DNA of 6,148 nucleotides from Actinomycetes bacterium (GTDB taxonomy: Bacteria; Actinomycetota; Acidimicrobiia; Acidimicrobiales; Acidimicrobiaceae), in contig JAJYVK010000105.1 of NCBI GenBank assembly GCA_021792075.1, positions 1-6,148 on the forward strand, read 5' to 3'. The position numbers were made by a program, and so were the translations under genes. The notes below the pieces were generated by a model, which was not told the DNA's origin, ran no database searches, and saw nothing but the letters and a program-made list of their open reading frames with translations. The first letter of the stretch is position 1. The number at the start of each line of letters is the position of its first letter. Positions 5,001 to 6,148 of this stretch are shown piece by piece.

Positions 5001-6148
5001 ACTGCTCGCGCTTCGGCAGAATCGTCACAAGACCAGAGTTTCCGTCCACTCGAACCATATCACCTGTCTTTATGCGCCTAGTCCCAGTGCCTGTGCCAAC
5101 CACAGCGGGAAGACCATACTCGCGGGAAACGATCGCCGCGTGACTCATCATGCCGCCGATATCAGAAACCGCAGCCTTCACCTTTGAGAACACCGGTCCC
5201 CACGATGGTGCGGTGATCGGACAGACCAGGATCTCACCCTGTTCGATCATCTTGATCTCTGCTGAACTGAGAACCACTCGAGCTCGACCCTCGACAACCC
5301 CTGGCGAGGCTGGAACGCCCTGGATCTCGTTTTCAGCGACTGCCTCCCCGAGCCCGAGCCAGGACCTGACGCGCTCGGTCGTGATTCCCCACAACATAAC
5401 GGTGAAAGGCTCTGTGATCTCCTCTGGAACAGGCCCCAAAGCGGGGAGTGGCGTCCAGTCATGTAGTGCGTCGAAGATCCGCTTGCGTTCCGCAACCTTT
5501 TTCTTCCAGATCTTCTGTCCGCCGGAGGGGCCTCCTGATGCCCATGAAGCAACCATATCCGCGAACGCCTCTCCTACTTCCCAGCGATTCATGAAGAACA
5601 TGTCCTCACGGTCATCCAGGAAGTTACCCTCCACAAGCCTGTCGCCAAACTCTCGGATCTTGTTCCACCAGACCGTGTGGTGCCAGTGCTCAACATAGAA
5701 GTTGTGATCCTCGATGTAGGGTGCAACCAGCCGAGCCAGGTTTATGTTCTCGTCGAATGCAGCCCTATCCTCTTCGGTGGGCAGCAGCTCTCGATATTCT
5801 GCGGTAAGCCGCTCACGCCGATCGAGGATCTCCTGCTTGGGGCGGCTCAGATTCTCGCCCTTTTCGAGCCTGTCGATGTATCCAGTCAGTGCGGTCCAGG
5901 GAACAGTGAGATCATCTATCCATGAACGGTGGTGGTGGTAGAAGCCGGCTCCATTCGAGAAGTAGAACCACGGATGCCATATTTCGTCCAGCGACGCGAC
6001 CCACTTGTCTGCTGCCGGATCGTGGCGGAGATCTTCGAGAATATCCTCAGGCTTTCGTGGTGCCCTTAGCTTATCCGCAATGCCGAGATCAAGACCAAGC
6101 TGAGCCAACCTTTTCAACTCATCATCGGGCCTGAAGAAAAGCAGCTCT
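4999..6148 (-). CDS. Phosphohistidine swivel/acceptor subunit of a split dikinase (phenylphosphate synthase alpha-like), 5' end cut off
   Basis: The frame is open to the window edge, giving 382 visible residues. The TTG at 6117 is internal: the upstream codons, read from the edge, encode ELLFFRPDDE in the same style. The C terminus is a PEP-utilising mobile domain: GVPASPGVVEGRARVV (visible 277-292), ILVCPITAPSWGPVF (306-320), then GGMMSHAAIVSREYGLPAVV with the phosphorylatable His at 5142-5140. The protein ends 46 residues after this His, so it lacks the large PEP/pyruvate-binding barrel that follows it in PEP synthase. Ahead of the swivel is a domain rich in Trp and His (DEIWHPWFYFSNG, FYHHHRSWIDD, DHNFYVEHWHHTVWW), the likely seat of acceptor binding and phosphotransfer. 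Thauera phenylphosphate synthase protein 1 (about 70 kDa) has the same plan: a conserved His, no barrel, and the ATP-binding subunit encoded next. The acceptor could be phenol, another phenol or an alcohol. No phenylphosphate carboxylase gene is visible. Confidence 0.92.
   Translation of the reverse strand, partial: ELLFFRPDDELKRLAQLGLDLGIADKLRAPRKPEDILEDLRHDPAADKWVASLDEIWHPWFYFSNGAGFYHHHRSWIDDLTVPWTALTGYIDRLEKGENLSRPKQEILDRRERLTAEYRELLPTEEDRAAFDENINLARLVAPYIEDHNFYVEHWHHTVWWNKIREFGDRLVEGNFLDDREDMFFMNRWEVGEAFADMVASWASGGPSGGQKIWKKKVAERKRIFDALHDWTPLPALGPVPEEITEPFTVMLWGITTERVRSWLGLGEAVAENEIQGVPASPGVVEGRARVVLSSAEIKMIEQGEILVCPITAPSWGPVFSKVKAAVSDIGGMMSHAAIVSREYGLPAVVGTGTGTRRIKTGDMVRVDGNSGLVTILPKREQ

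Noticed and set aside
5150..5698. Plus-strand open frame of 182 codons
   Set aside because: It lies wholly antisense to the swivel-domain gene, is low-complexity (Ser, Pro, Thr, Arg), and has no recognisable motif.
4999..6117. TTG at 6117 as the true start of the swivel-domain gene
   Set aside because: The same frame continues open to the window edge with protein-like sequence, and related subunits are much longer, so the start lies outside the window.
3932..6148. An ordinary PEP synthase broken by a frameshift
   Set aside because: The gene order is swivel half first, ATP half second, the reverse of PEP synthase. The second gene has its own ribosome binding site, and the PEP-binding barrel is absent.
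3932..6148. Rifampin phosphotransferase
   Set aside because: That enzyme is one polypeptide ordered ATP-binding, rifampin-binding, swivel. Here there are two genes in another order.

Overview
The window looks like chromosomal DNA from a bacterium with GC content in the mid-50s percent (judged by eye, not computed). Every gene I can support reads on the minus strand. GTG starts, AAAGGAG-type ribosome binding sites and an ABC ATPase of the actinobacterial drug-efflux (DrrA-like) type would suit an actinobacterium or another GC-rich soil or sediment lineage. That placement is an inference and weakly held. I see no tRNA, rRNA, CRISPR array, insertion sequence or phage gene.

In transcription order (right to left), 6148-3932 holds a two-gene operon that splits a PEP-synthase-type dikinase into two polypeptides. 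The first gene is cut by the window edge. It carries the phosphohistidine swivel domain at its C terminus and an unusual Trp/His-rich domain before it. The second, 11 bases downstream, is a 351-residue ATP-binding half. This order and division match proteins 1 and 2 of Thauera phenylphosphate synthase, an enzyme that phosphorylates phenol with the beta-phosphate of ATP. The PEP/pyruvate-binding barrel of true PEP synthase is absent, so the product is probably another organic phosphate ester.

At 3737-2583, after a 194-base leader with two palindromes, comes an unrecognised 384-residue membrane protein. It appears to be built of five two-helix hairpins, each ending in Trp-Pro-Phe/Leu. A strong 11-bp hairpin about 60 bases past its stop may be a terminator. 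At 2273-1473 lies a HAD-superfamily phosphatase of the NagD/4-nitrophenylphosphatase type, apparently with its own promoter. After a 481-base noncoding stretch come an ABC ATPase (991-125) and the first codons of the next gene (125 to the left edge), which overlaps it by one base and is probably its ABC-2 permease.

Read together, the genes could form a system that activates a hydroxylated compound as a phosphate ester, moves it or a relative across the membrane, and removes the phosphate. Only the dikinase pairing is strong. Links to the WPF membrane protein, the phosphatase and the ABC exporter rest on shared strand and proximity across gaps of 194, about 309 and 481 bases.
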